Made by a program: the position numbers and the translations under genes | The notes under the pieces: generated by a model | Databases searched by the model: none | Seen by the model: only the letters and a program-made list of their open reading frames with translations | What the model was told of the DNA's origin: nothing | From: Candidatus Neoanaerotignum tabaqchaliae | Lineage (GTDB): Bacteria > Bacillota > Clostridia > Lachnospirales > Anaerotignaceae | Assembly: GCA_904420235.1 (NCBI GenBank) | Contig: CAJFUS010000008.1 | Location: 1-16,126, forward strand | Direction of reading: 5' to 3' | DNA: 16,126 bases | Shown here: positions 7,074 to 14,232 of the stretch, piece by piece | Numbering within the stretch: position 1 is the first letter of the stretch | Layout of the letters: every line of letters begins with the position of its first letter

Positions 7074-7760
7074 CTACTTTATATTTTTTACATTGTTTTC
7101 CATAAGCCTTATGGCATGAAGCATATGGAGCCTCATAGCCGTTCTGGCGCCCTCCGCGTCCCTTTGGCTCATAAAATCCATAACAAGCCTGTGGTCGCGT
7201 ATTGTCTCTATCCTAAGCTCCTCGTTGCTTTGAGTAACCTTTACGGCAATGTAAATAACCTGCAAAAGAGCCGGTATAAGTTTATTCATATACATATTGT
7301 GGGTGGCCTTGGCTATTGCCTTGTGAAATTCCTGTTCCTCAAGGGTTCTGTCAGTATTGTCGATTATTTTCTTTTCAACTATTTCACCATATTTCAATAT
7401 ATTGTTCATTTCGGCCTCTGTGGCCCTCATAGTAGCAAAGTACGCGGCCTCCGGCTCTATAAGCATGCGCATTTCATAAAGGTCTTTAATGTCAACATGC
7501 TGGCTTTTAAATGCCGATACCCCTGCGTAATCCTCTATGTTTGTGTTTTCCTTAACAAATGTGCCTATTCCTCTTCTAATCTCAAGTATATCGTTTGTTG
7601 TAAGTATTTTTATGGCTTCCCTTAAAGTTGCCCTGTTAACGTTAAGCTCCCTTGACAGTTCATTTTCGTTGGGCAGTTTGTCACCCGGCATATATTTCTT
7701 CTCAACAGTTATCATTGACAATATGTCGTCGGCTATCATTTCGGAAAGTACTTTAGGCAA
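7074..7760 (-). CDS. GntR family transcriptional regulator, FadR subfamily (FCD domain)
   Basis: This is a 228-residue DNA-binding regulator. The winged helix-turn-helix is at about residues 5-70, with PGDKLPNENELSRELNVNRA and the recognition stretch TLREAIKIL, then the wing RRGIGTFV. The all-helical FCD ligand-binding domain spans about 90-220. Its usual metal-binding positions look filled by E142, H146 (EFHKAI), H190 (RDHRLV) and H212 (RLHMLH). FCD proteins typically sense small carboxylic acids. The start is a TTG at 7758-7760 with AGGGGTGG about 6 nt before it; an ATG at codon 8 is the alternative but would cut into the HTH. No terminator separates it from panB 131 nt downstream, so readthrough is possible. 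The ligand is unknown; a link to panB or CoA precursors is inferred. Confidence 0.9.
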   Translation of the reverse strand: MPKVLSEMIADDILSMITVEKKYMPGDKLPNENELSRELNVNRATLREAIKILTTNDILEIRRGIGTFVKENTNIEDYAGVSAFKSQHVDIKDLYEMRMLIEPEAAYFATMRATEAEMNNILKYGEIVEKKIIDNTDRTLEEQEFHKAIAKATHNMYMNKLIPALLQVIYIAVKVTQSNEELRIETIRDHRLVMDFMSQRDAEGARTAMRLHMLHAIRLMENNVKNIK

Positions 7761-7802
7761 ATTAAACCACCCCTTTAGATATATATTTTTTAATTAATCA
7801 GT

Positions 7803-7850
7803 AAAAAGCAGCGACTTTAAATTAAATGTTAATAAATAAAACCACTGCTT
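7803..7850 (-). terminator. Terminator of the rnhB-gpsA operon
   Basis: On the minus strand a 13-bp stem (AAGCAGTGGTTTT with AAAGTCGCTGCTT, three wobble pairs) and an AT-rich loop are followed by five T. It sits 20 nt after the gpsA stop and before the GntR gene. Confidence 0.8.
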
Positions 7851-7869
7851 AATAAACTTCCTCATAAAA

Positions 7870-8865
7870 TTAATATGCCTCATCCTTGCCAACCCTCATC
7901 ATAAGCTCAACAACCGCTTCTTTAGGATTTTTGCCGTTAAAAAGCACCTGATTTATGGATTTTGTTATGGGCATGTCAACATCATATTTAACCGACAGCT
8001 CATAGGCCGCCTTAGCCGTGTTTACTCCCTCCACAACCATATGAACATTATTAAGGGTTTCCTCAAGGCTCATGCCCTTTCCAAGCATAATGCCGGCCCT
8101 TCTGTTGCGGGAGTGCATGCTTGTGCATGTAACAATAAGGTCACCCATGCCCGAAAGACCTATAAATGTTTCGGCCCTGCCGCCCATTTTAACTCCAAGA
8201 CGGCTTATCTCAGCCAAGCCCCTTGTCATAAGGGCGGCTTTTGTGTTGTCCCCAAAGCCAAGGCCGTCGCTCATTCCTGCCGCAAGGGCAATAACGTTTT
8301 TAAGAGCCGCGCCTATTTCCATTCCAATCATGTCGCTGTTTGTGTAAAGCCTGAATGTTTCGTTCATAAACTCACTTTGAACCATTTTGGCCGTTTCCAT
8401 ATTTTTGCAGGATACGGCGCAGGCCGTTGGAATTCCTCTTCCAACCTCCTCGGCATGGCTTGGCCCAACAAGAGTGCAGACATCACATTTTGGCGCGCAT
8501 TGGCTTATAACCTCCGAAAGCCTTAAAAGACTGCCTTCCTCAAGGCCCTTTGACACATTAACTATTGTTTGACCTTCACGAAACAGCCAGTCAAAGCCCG
8601 AAAGGCATTCTCTTACAAATTTTGACGGTACGGCATTTATAATTATGTCAGCCTTTTCAAGGGCCTCCTTTTTGCTTGTTGTAACCTTAATTGACTCTTT
8701 TACCTCAATTCCGGGAAGATATTCTTTATTTTCATGATTTAAGGCTATACTTTCAGCCTCCTCTGCCCGTCTTGACCACAATGTTACATTGTGCCCGTAT
8801 TTATCAAGCATAACGGCAAGGGCCGTTCCCCAGCTGCCCGAACCTATAACAGATATGTTTTTCAT
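7870..8865 (-). CDS. gpsA: NAD(P)H-dependent glycerol-3-phosphate dehydrogenase
   Basis: This cytoplasmic enzyme reduces dihydroxyacetone phosphate to sn-glycerol-3-phosphate, the backbone for phospholipids. The protein has 331 residues, as usual. The N-terminal Rossmann fold has GSGSWGTALA (8-17). VSKGL carries a substrate-contacting lysine (K106). The C-terminal helical domain has ALKNVIALAAG with the catalytic lysine K189, and GLSGMGDLIVTC. The ATG follows TTAGGAGG at good spacing. It is the last gene of the operon, 15 nt after plsY, whose enzyme uses its product directly, and it is followed by a terminator. Confidence 0.97.
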   Translation of the reverse strand: MKNISVIGSGSWGTALAVMLDKYGHNVTLWSRRAEEAESIALNHENKEYLPGIEVKESIKVTTSKKEALEKADIIINAVPSKFVRECLSGFDWLFREGQTIVNVSKGLEEGSLLRLSEVISQCAPKCDVCTLVGPSHAEEVGRGIPTACAVSCKNMETAKMVQSEFMNETFRLYTNSDMIGMEIGAALKNVIALAAGMSDGLGFGDNTKAALMTRGLAEISRLGVKMGGRAETFIGLSGMGDLIVTCTSMHSRNRRAGIMLGKGMSLEETLNNVHMVVEGVNTAKAAYELSVKYDVDMPITKSINQVLFNGKNPKEAVVELMMRVGKDEAY

Positions 8866-8880
8866 GGCAACCTCCTAAGT

Positions 8881-9480
8881 TTATTTTCTGCTGAACACAG
8901 CGTTTTCGTTTCCGTTTATTATTCTTGAAATATTGGCTTTATGCTTATATATGGCCAAGACCGCCATAAAAAGCGTAACAAATGATACTTCCCTTGGAGC
9001 CGATGTAACAAAACACATAATTGGCACAGCGGCTATAAGGGCTATGGAGCCCATTGACACATAACCCTTTATTAAAAGACCTATAAGTCCGCATATAAAT
9101 GATACAATAGTTATAACCGGATTTATGAAAATCATAATGCAAAGGTCCATGCCTATTGACGAGGCAATACCCTTTCCGCCTTTAAATTTAAGATAAAATG
9201 GAAAATCATGGCCCAGCATAACACCAAGAGAGGCGTATATGCCAGCCGTAACCCCGCCGAAAAAATGATAACAAAGGGCAAAAGCTATTATTCCCTTTGC
9301 CACATCGCATATAAATGTAGCCGCTCCCGCTTTTTTCCCAAGAACCCGCAGGGCATTGGTGGAACCCAAATTGCCGCTGCCATAGTTCCTTATGTCAACC
9401 CTCATAATCATTCCAACAAAATAGGCCGACTGAAAGCAGCCTATGGCGTAACCTATTAAAACACAAACTATTCTGAACAT
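8881..9480 (-). CDS. plsY: Acyl-phosphate:glycerol-3-phosphate acyltransferase
   Basis: This membrane enzyme puts the first acyl chain on glycerol-3-phosphate using acyl-phosphate made by PlsX. The protein has 199 residues with about five hydrophobic segments. The cytoplasmic active-site loops are clear: SGNLGSTNALR (35-45) and GHDFPFYLKFKGGKG (90-104). A terminal stretch, YKHKANISRIINGNEN (about 182-196), corresponds to the third conserved motif with K-A-N in place of the more usual R-E-N. The ATG overlaps the der stop codon by one base (TAATG), pointing to translational coupling. The neighbour gpsA supplies its substrate. Confidence 0.96.
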   Translation of the reverse strand: MFRIVCVLIGYAIGCFQSAYFVGMIMRVDIRNYGSGNLGSTNALRVLGKKAGAATFICDVAKGIIAFALCYHFFGGVTAGIYASLGVMLGHDFPFYLKFKGGKGIASSIGMDLCIMIFINPVITIVSFICGLIGLLIKGYVSMGSIALIAAVPIMCFVTSAPREVSFVTLFMAVLAIYKHKANISRIINGNENAVFSRK

Positions 9481-10802
9481 TATTTGTTTTCTTTCCTTTC
9501 GCGGACAACAAAGTGTATAGGCGTTCCAACAAAGCCGAAAGCCTCTCTAAGCTGGTTTTCTATATACCTTCTGTATGAAAAGTGCATAAGCTGCCTGTCG
9601 TTTACAAAAAGCACAAAAGTAGGCGGCTTAACAGAAGCTTGGGTAATATAAAAAATCCTAAGCTGGCGGCCTTTGTCGCTTGGCGGCTGCTGAATAGCCA
9701 TGACCTCTATAAGCACGTCGTTAAGCACTCCGGTGCTTATTCTAAGGGCGTTGTTCTCGCGTACGGTTTTAATCATATCAATCATTTTAGGCACTCTTTG
9801 CCCTGTTTTGGCTGATATAAACACTTTGGGCGCGTATGACATATAGGAAAGCTCGCTGTCTATGTCTTTAAGGAAATTATTCATTGTTTTGTCGTTCTTC
9901 TCTATGGAATCCCACTTGTTTACGGCTATAACTGCGGCCTTTCCTCTTTCATGGGCTATTCCGGCTATTTTGGTGTCCTGGTCGGTAACGCCCTCGTTGG
10001 CGTCAATAACAAGCACCGCTACGTCGCACCTTTCAACAGCGGCAACAGCTCTTATTATGCTAAAGCGCTCTATGTCCTCTTTTATTTTGCTTTTCCTTCT
10101 CATTCCGGCAGTGTCTATAAACACAAACTTTTGGCCGTCTATCTCTATTTTTGTGTCAATAGCGTCCCTGGTAGTTCCGGGTATGTCGCTCACTATAAGC
10201 CTGTCCTCGCCAAGTATTTTGTTTATAAGCGACGATTTTCCAACATTTGGCTTGCCAATAATGGCCACTTTTATGGCGTCCTCTTCCTCTTCCTTCTCAT
10301 TCTCCGGAAAATATGAAACAATAACGTCAAGAAGGTCGCCAAGGCCAAGCATTTGTCCCGCCGAAACAGGTATCGGGTCGCCCATTCCAAGGGAATAGAA
10401 CTCATAAATATCCATGTTTTCCCTGCGCATGTCGTCAACCTTGTTAACGGCAAGTATAACAGGCTTGCGGGTGCGCCTTAATATGTCGGCCACCTTTGCG
10501 TCCTCGTCGGTAACCCCCTGCTTTACGTCTGTAACAAAAACTATAACGTCGGCGGTTTCTATGGCTATTTCCGCCTGATTAAGTATCTGCCTTAATATTA
10601 TGTTCTCGGCCCCTGGCTCCATTCCGCCTGTATCTATAAGTGTGAAATTATGTCCAGACCATTCAATCTCGGCATAAATTCTGTCCCTTGTAACGCCTGG
10701 TGTATCCTGAACAATGGATATTCTTTGTCCGGCTATTTTATTAAACAGCGTCGATTTTCCAACATTCGGCCTTCCAACAACGGCCACTATGGGTTTGCTC
10801 AT
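9480..10802 (-). CDS. der: Ribosome biogenesis GTPase Der (EngA)
   Basis: This is a tandem-GTPase assembly factor for the 50S ribosomal subunit. The protein has 440 residues. The first G domain shows GRPNVGKST (10-18), DTGG (58-61) and NKVD (120-123). The second shows GKPNVGKSS (183-191), DTAGM (230-234) and NKWD (295-298). An acidic linker (ENEKEEEED) lies between them, and a C-terminal KH-like domain spans about 350-440. The start chosen is ATG 10800-10802 (MSKPIVAVVGRP, matching relatives), 10 nt after GGAGG. A TTG two codons upstream is only 4 nt from the Shine-Dalgarno and is less likely. It follows the DUF512 gene by 17 nt. Confidence 0.96.
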   Translation of the reverse strand: MSKPIVAVVGRPNVGKSTLFNKIAGQRISIVQDTPGVTRDRIYAEIEWSGHNFTLIDTGGMEPGAENIILRQILNQAEIAIETADVIVFVTDVKQGVTDEDAKVADILRRTRKPVILAVNKVDDMRRENMDIYEFYSLGMGDPIPVSAGQMLGLGDLLDVIVSYFPENEKEEEEDAIKVAIIGKPNVGKSSLINKILGEDRLIVSDIPGTTRDAIDTKIEIDGQKFVFIDTAGMRRKSKIKEDIERFSIIRAVAAVERCDVAVLVIDANEGVTDQDTKIAGIAHERGKAAVIAVNKWDSIEKNDKTMNNFLKDIDSELSYMSYAPKVFISAKTGQRVPKMIDMIKTVRENNALRISTGVLNDVLIEVMAIQQPPSDKGRQLRIFYITQASVKPPTFVLFVNDRQLMHFSYRRYIENQLREAFGFVGTPIHFVVRERKENK

Positions 10803-10819
10803 AATCAATATTCCTCCGT

Positions 10820-12139
10820 TTACCGGCCTAAGCCTGTTACAGCGTCTATAAAATCGCTTCCGCTGTCGCCGGTAATTTTAATTTTTATGTTAAGCTCTTT
10901 TTCAATGTCCTTAATGTCAACATCATCAAGAAGCACCGTTTCACCGCTTCTTAAAAGATTTTTTGGAAGGCACAGATATTCTCCCAATTCCTTGCCTTTA
11001 AGCTGATTTATTATATCCCTTCCCGTCAAAAGTCCGGAAACGGATATTTTTCCTCCGAAAAACTCGTTTTTAATGCAATATAAATTTATGTTAAGGCCCT
11101 TAAATTTTAAGGTCAGCCTTTCGCAAAGACTTTTTATAAAATCATAGGCCGCCTCTCCTGTGGCTATTGAAACGCTTTTTTCAATCTCATTGTCCGAAAG
11201 ACTGTTAAAATACTCGTCAAACTCGCTTTTCATAAGTGAAATCATGCCAACTCCGTTTTCTATCTGCGGAAAATCCTCGTAAGCCGAGCATTCAGGCATT
11301 TCTCTTTCGGCGTTTATATAAAACTCGTCGGCTATAAAAACAAAACTGGAGCCCATTTCTTTTTTCAGCCTGCGCTGCCACTTTTCCACCTGCTCTATAA
11401 CGCCTGCGCTGCTGTCCTTATCAAAGGGAGTCATGGGATACAGCCCTTCCCTGTATCCCGTAAGGCCTATGGGCACAACCGAAAGACTCTTGGCGTGGGG
11501 ATAAAATTTTGAAAGGTCGCCTATGGATTTGTCAAGCTGAGCGCCGTCGTTTATTCCCCTGCACAGCACAATTTGGAAATTCATTTCTATGCCGGCCTTT
11601 CCCAAACGCTCAATACGCTCCATTAAATTGCCGGCAAACCTGTTGTTAAGCATTTTTTTCCTAAGCTCCATGTCGGTTGTATGCACGGATATATTAATCG
11701 GCGAAAGGTGATAATATATAACCCTGTCAAGTTCTTCGTCGCTCATGTTGGTTAATGTAACATAGTTTCCCTGGAGAAACGACAATCTTGAGTCGTCGTC
11801 CTTAAAGTAGAGGGTTTCGCGCATTCCTTTGGGAAGCTGGTCTATAAAGCAGAATATGCACTTGTTCCGGCAGCTCCTTGCCTCGTCCATAAGGCCATAC
11901 TGGAAGGATATTCCCAAATCCTCATAATATTCTTTCTCAACCTCCGCCACGCACTGTCCGCCCTGTTTTGTTTTTATTGTAAGCTCTATATATTCATCGT
12001 TTATAAGATACCTGTAATCAAACACGTCTATAACGGGCTTCCCGTTTATGGCAACAAGCACGTCCCCCTGTTCAATTCCCAGCTCCTCGGCTATACTGCC
12101 CTTTTCAACTTTAGTTATTACGTTTTCGCCGTTTCTCAA
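10820..12139 (-). CDS. PDZ-domain radical SAM protein, DUF512 family
   Basis: This 439-residue protein has no established function. A PDZ-like domain occupies about residues 5-70 (KGSIAEELGIEQGDVLVAIN). It is followed by a radical-SAM type iron-sulfur motif CRNKCIFC (C90, C94, C97; spacing CX3CX2C) leading into FIDQLPKGMR. A TIM-barrel-like middle contains SPINISVHTTD and NFQIVLCRGIND. The C-terminal DUF512 region covers about 270-435 (GEAAYDFIK, VSGLLTGRDI, LLDDV). Proteins of this kind are widespread in clostridia and cyanobacteria, and in clostridia they often sit beside der, as here. The start is a TTG at 12137-12139 preceded by AAGGAG at 8 nt. The [4Fe-4S]/SAM chemistry is inferred from the cysteines; substrate and partner are unknown. 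Confidence 0.9.
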   Translation of the reverse strand: MRNGENVITKVEKGSIAEELGIEQGDVLVAINGKPVIDVFDYRYLINDEYIELTIKTKQGGQCVAEVEKEYYEDLGISFQYGLMDEARSCRNKCIFCFIDQLPKGMRETLYFKDDDSRLSFLQGNYVTLTNMSDEELDRVIYYHLSPINISVHTTDMELRKKMLNNRFAGNLMERIERLGKAGIEMNFQIVLCRGINDGAQLDKSIGDLSKFYPHAKSLSVVPIGLTGYREGLYPMTPFDKDSSAGVIEQVEKWQRRLKKEMGSSFVFIADEFYINAEREMPECSAYEDFPQIENGVGMISLMKSEFDEYFNSLSDNEIEKSVSIATGEAAYDFIKSLCERLTLKFKGLNINLYCIKNEFFGGKISVSGLLTGRDIINQLKGKELGEYLCLPKNLLRSGETVLLDDVDIKDIEKELNIKIKITGDSGSDFIDAVTGLGR

Positions 12140-12151
12140 TTTTAAAACTCC

Positions 12152-12949
12152 TTATTTCTTAAGCGACAGATATGCCGCCATGCTGCCCCTGTCGTTTCCC
12201 ATTCTCCGGTGTGAGAAAAACAGTTCTTCGTCGCACATTGTGCATTGTTTGGCCACTTCTATGTTCTCTTTTGGAACACCGGCCAAGGTTATAAGCTTTT
12301 CATTAATTCCCCAAAGGTCTATTTTATATTTTCCCTCACAGTTATGGTCATTTTTTATAAAATCCTCCGAAAAATCAATGCTCCTTTTAAATTCCTCCAC
12401 AACGGGGCTGTCCACCTGAAAACAGCAGGGCCCTATTGAAGGTCCTATGCCGGCTATTATGTCCCGCGGGTCGCAGCCGTAAAGGCTTTCCATTTTTTTT
12501 ACAGTTAAGTATGCCATTTTGGCCGCCGTTCCCCGCCAGCCTGAATGGGAAAGAGCTATAACGTTTTTTGTTTTGTCAAGAAAAAACAGCGGCACACAGT
12601 CGGCGTGATATGTGCAAAGAGTTATATCAGGCTTATTTGTTATATACCCGTCATAGCCGCTTAATTTTTCGCCTATATGTTCATACCCCACGTCCAAAAT
12701 TTCCACGCCGTGCACCTGAAGGCCGTCAACTATGTTTTCGGAATTAAAGCCAACGGCCTGAGCCAAACGCCTTATATTTTCGTCTACGTTTTCTTTTTTG
12801 TCTCCTCGAGAATAGCTTACATTAAGACTGCTGTAAACGCCCTCGCTTATGCCGCCAACCCTTGTTGAAAAGCAGTGGCTTACGGCGCCTGTATCCTCAA
12901 AACTGTTGAAAACACAATATTTAACTCCGTTTTTTTCAACTATTTTCAT
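12152..12949 (-). CDS. pgeF: Polyphenol oxidase / purine nucleoside phosphorylase family protein (YfiH/LACC1 type)
   Basis: This is a 265-residue protein of the family once called multicopper laccase-like. Studied members are zinc-containing purine nucleoside phosphorylases/adenosine deaminases, and E. coli YfiH (PgeF) edits peptidoglycan precursors. The metal ligands appear as H80 (LQVHG), C118 (HADCVPLFF) and H135 (SHSGWRGT). GPSIGPCCFQV and FFSHRR...GSMAA are further family marks. The start is ATG 12947-12949 with GGGAG 7 nt upstream. An earlier in-frame ATG at 12970 lies inside the yraN coding end and lacks a ribosome site. The gap to the yraN stop is 4 nt. The family is firm; which substrate it uses in this organism is not deducible. 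Confidence 0.92.
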   Translation of the reverse strand: MKIVEKNGVKYCVFNSFEDTGAVSHCFSTRVGGISEGVYSSLNVSYSRGDKKENVDENIRRLAQAVGFNSENIVDGLQVHGVEILDVGYEHIGEKLSGYDGYITNKPDITLCTYHADCVPLFFLDKTKNVIALSHSGWRGTAAKMAYLTVKKMESLYGCDPRDIIAGIGPSIGPCCFQVDSPVVEEFKRSIDFSEDFIKNDHNCEGKYKIDLWGINEKLITLAGVPKENIEVAKQCTMCDEELFFSHRRMGNDRGSMAAYLSLKK

Positions 12950-12953
12950 ATAA

Positions 12954-13316
12954 TTACTCCCAAAAGGCATTTTCTGTGTGCCTAAGCATTATAACATCGC
13001 CCTTAAGCACTTCTATAACATCAAACCTAAAATCCATGCCGCAGACATTCTTTTCGTAAATATATTTTTTAGCGGTGCTTATAATGCGCCGCCTTTTATT
13101 TATATCAACGGCTTCGCAGGGCAGTCCGTTTTCAACGCCGCTTCTAAGCTTAACCTCAACAAAAACCATCGTTCCGCCGGTTTGGGCTATTATGTCTATC
13201 TCTCCGCCGCGTTTTTTATAGTTTCTGTCCAATATTTTATATCCTTTTTTGCTAAGCTCCTTAGCGGCTATGTCCTCGCCAAAATCTCCCTTTAGTTTTC
13301 TGTTAAAATCCTCCAT
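12954..13316 (-). CDS. yraN: UPF0102 family protein YraN (predicted endonuclease fold)
   Basis: This 120-residue protein of a very widespread family has a Holliday-junction-resolvase-like PD-(D/E)xK fold and no settled role. The nuclease-like residues are present: GDFGEDIA near the N terminus (E14), GGEIDII (E39, D41) and FVEVK (E54, K56), followed by the typical basic helix NKRRRIISTAKKY. The start is ATG 13314-13316 with GAGGCGG just upstream; a TTG at 13328 would overlap the Shine-Dalgarno and the rnhB stop. It is 8 nt from rnhB. The rnhB-yraN pairing is common in bacteria and suggests nucleic-acid housekeeping. Confidence 0.93.
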   Translation of the reverse strand: MEDFNRKLKGDFGEDIAAKELSKKGYKILDRNYKKRGGEIDIIAQTGGTMVFVEVKLRSGVENGLPCEAVDINKRRRIISTAKKYIYEKNVCGMDFRFDVIEVLKGDVIMLRHTENAFWE

Positions 13317-13324
13317 AAACCGCC

Positions 13325-14089
13325 TCAAACAAAATTTTTTAAAAAGCTTTTTCTATGTATAGGGCATGGACCGTATTTTTTAATGGCCTCTATATGATAT
13401 TTTGAACCGTATCCTTTATTTTCATCAAAGCCATATTCCGGATAAATTTGGCTGTATTCAGTCATCATTCTGTCTCTGTAAACCTTGGCTATAATGCTTG
13501 CCGCTCCTATGGACAGGCTTTTTGCGTCGCCCTTTATAATTCCCTGCTGGGGCATATCTATATCCGGTATAGTAACGGCGTCGGCAAGAACAAAATCCGG
13601 CTTAACGCCAAGGCCGTCTATGGCCTGTTTCATAGCCTTTAATGTTGCCTGAAGTATGTTTATGCTGTCTATCTCATCTGATGTTACAATACCGAAGCTG
13701 TAAGACACAGCCTCATTTATTATTATGTCAAAAAGCTCCTCTCTTTTTTTAGCCGTAAGTTTTTTAGAGTCGTTTATTCCCTCTATAAGGCAGTTTTCTT
13801 TTAAAATAACAGCCGCCGTAACAACAGGCCCCGCCAAAGGCCCTCTGCCAACCTCGTCAATGCCGGCTATAAGTTTAAATCCCTTCCGCCTGCACTCATT
13901 CTCGTAAACGCTTAAAGAAGCTATGCGGTCAAGCTCGTCAATGTGGGCTTTATATCTTTTTTCCGCCATTCGCAGTATATTTAAAACGCCCTTGCGGCTG
14001 TCGCCCTCAATGGATTTTATAAAATCGGGAATATGCTCAACATCAACACGGGAAAATCTTTCCCTCACATCAGATATACTTTCAGACAC
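13325..14089 (-). CDS. rnhB: Ribonuclease HII
   Basis: This enzyme cuts the RNA strand of RNA/DNA hybrids and removes single ribonucleotides misincorporated in DNA. The protein has 254 residues. The catalytic core starts with GIDEVGRGPLAGPVVTAAV (D78, E79), followed by NDSKKL (107-111), ADAV (D170) and KVYRDR (D206), completing the four acidic residues. An N-terminal helical extension of about 70 residues, as in Bacillus RnhB, precedes the core. The start is GTG 14087-14089 with GGAGG 7 nt upstream. The frame runs open to 14287, but that region contains the promoter and the rnjA terminator. It is the first gene of the seven-gene operon. Confidence 0.96.
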   Translation of the reverse strand: MSESISDVRERFSRVDVEHIPDFIKSIEGDSRKGVLNILRMAEKRYKAHIDELDRIASLSVYENECRRKGFKLIAGIDEVGRGPLAGPVVTAAVILKENCLIEGINDSKKLTAKKREELFDIIINEAVSYSFGIVTSDEIDSINILQATLKAMKQAIDGLGVKPDFVLADAVTIPDIDMPQQGIIKGDAKSLSIGAASIIAKVYRDRMMTEYSQIYPEYGFDENKGYGSKYHIEAIKKYGPCPIHRKSFLKNFV

Positions 14090-14113
14090 AAAAACACCTC
14101 CGCATATATAATA

Positions 14114-14142
14114 AGTATACACGAATGTTCCACAACTTACAA
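14114..14142 (-). promoter_or_regulatory. rnhB: Promoter of the rnhB-yraN-pgeF-DUF512-der-plsY-gpsA operon
   Basis: On the minus strand: -35 TTGTAA (14137-14142), a 17-bp spacer and -10 TATACT (14114-14119). The start would fall near 14107, close to the Shine-Dalgarno at 14097-14101, so the leader is very short. The match is good but not perfect, and no other promoter-like site is evident within the operon. Confidence 0.65.
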
Positions 14143-14163
14143 CATCTGATTTGACTGGCACAG

Positions 14164-14209
14164 AAAAATGCCGCACACAGCCGTATATTAAGGCATGGTG
14201 CCGCATTTT
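14164..14209 (-). terminator. Terminator of rnjA
   Basis: On the minus strand AAAATGC-G-GCAC pairs with GTGC-G-GCATTTT (one internal mismatch) and is followed by a T run. A smaller GCC/GGC pairing lies inside the loop. It is about 24 nt after the rnjA stop and before the rnhB promoter. Confidence 0.8.
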
Positions 14210-14232
14210 ATATTTTTGTGTAAACAGCTTTA

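Noticed and set aside
7775..7800. Promoter for the GntR gene (TTTACT with ATATCT)
   Set aside because: Start site would fall on the Shine-Dalgarno and the boxes are weak; the gene may instead be read by leakage through the upstream terminator.
8041..8526. 161-codon open frame on the plus strand inside gpsA
   Set aside because: It lies entirely antisense to a clearly identified gene with intact motifs; it is a shadow of gpsA codon use. The same holds for other long antisense frames in der, rnjA and pheS.
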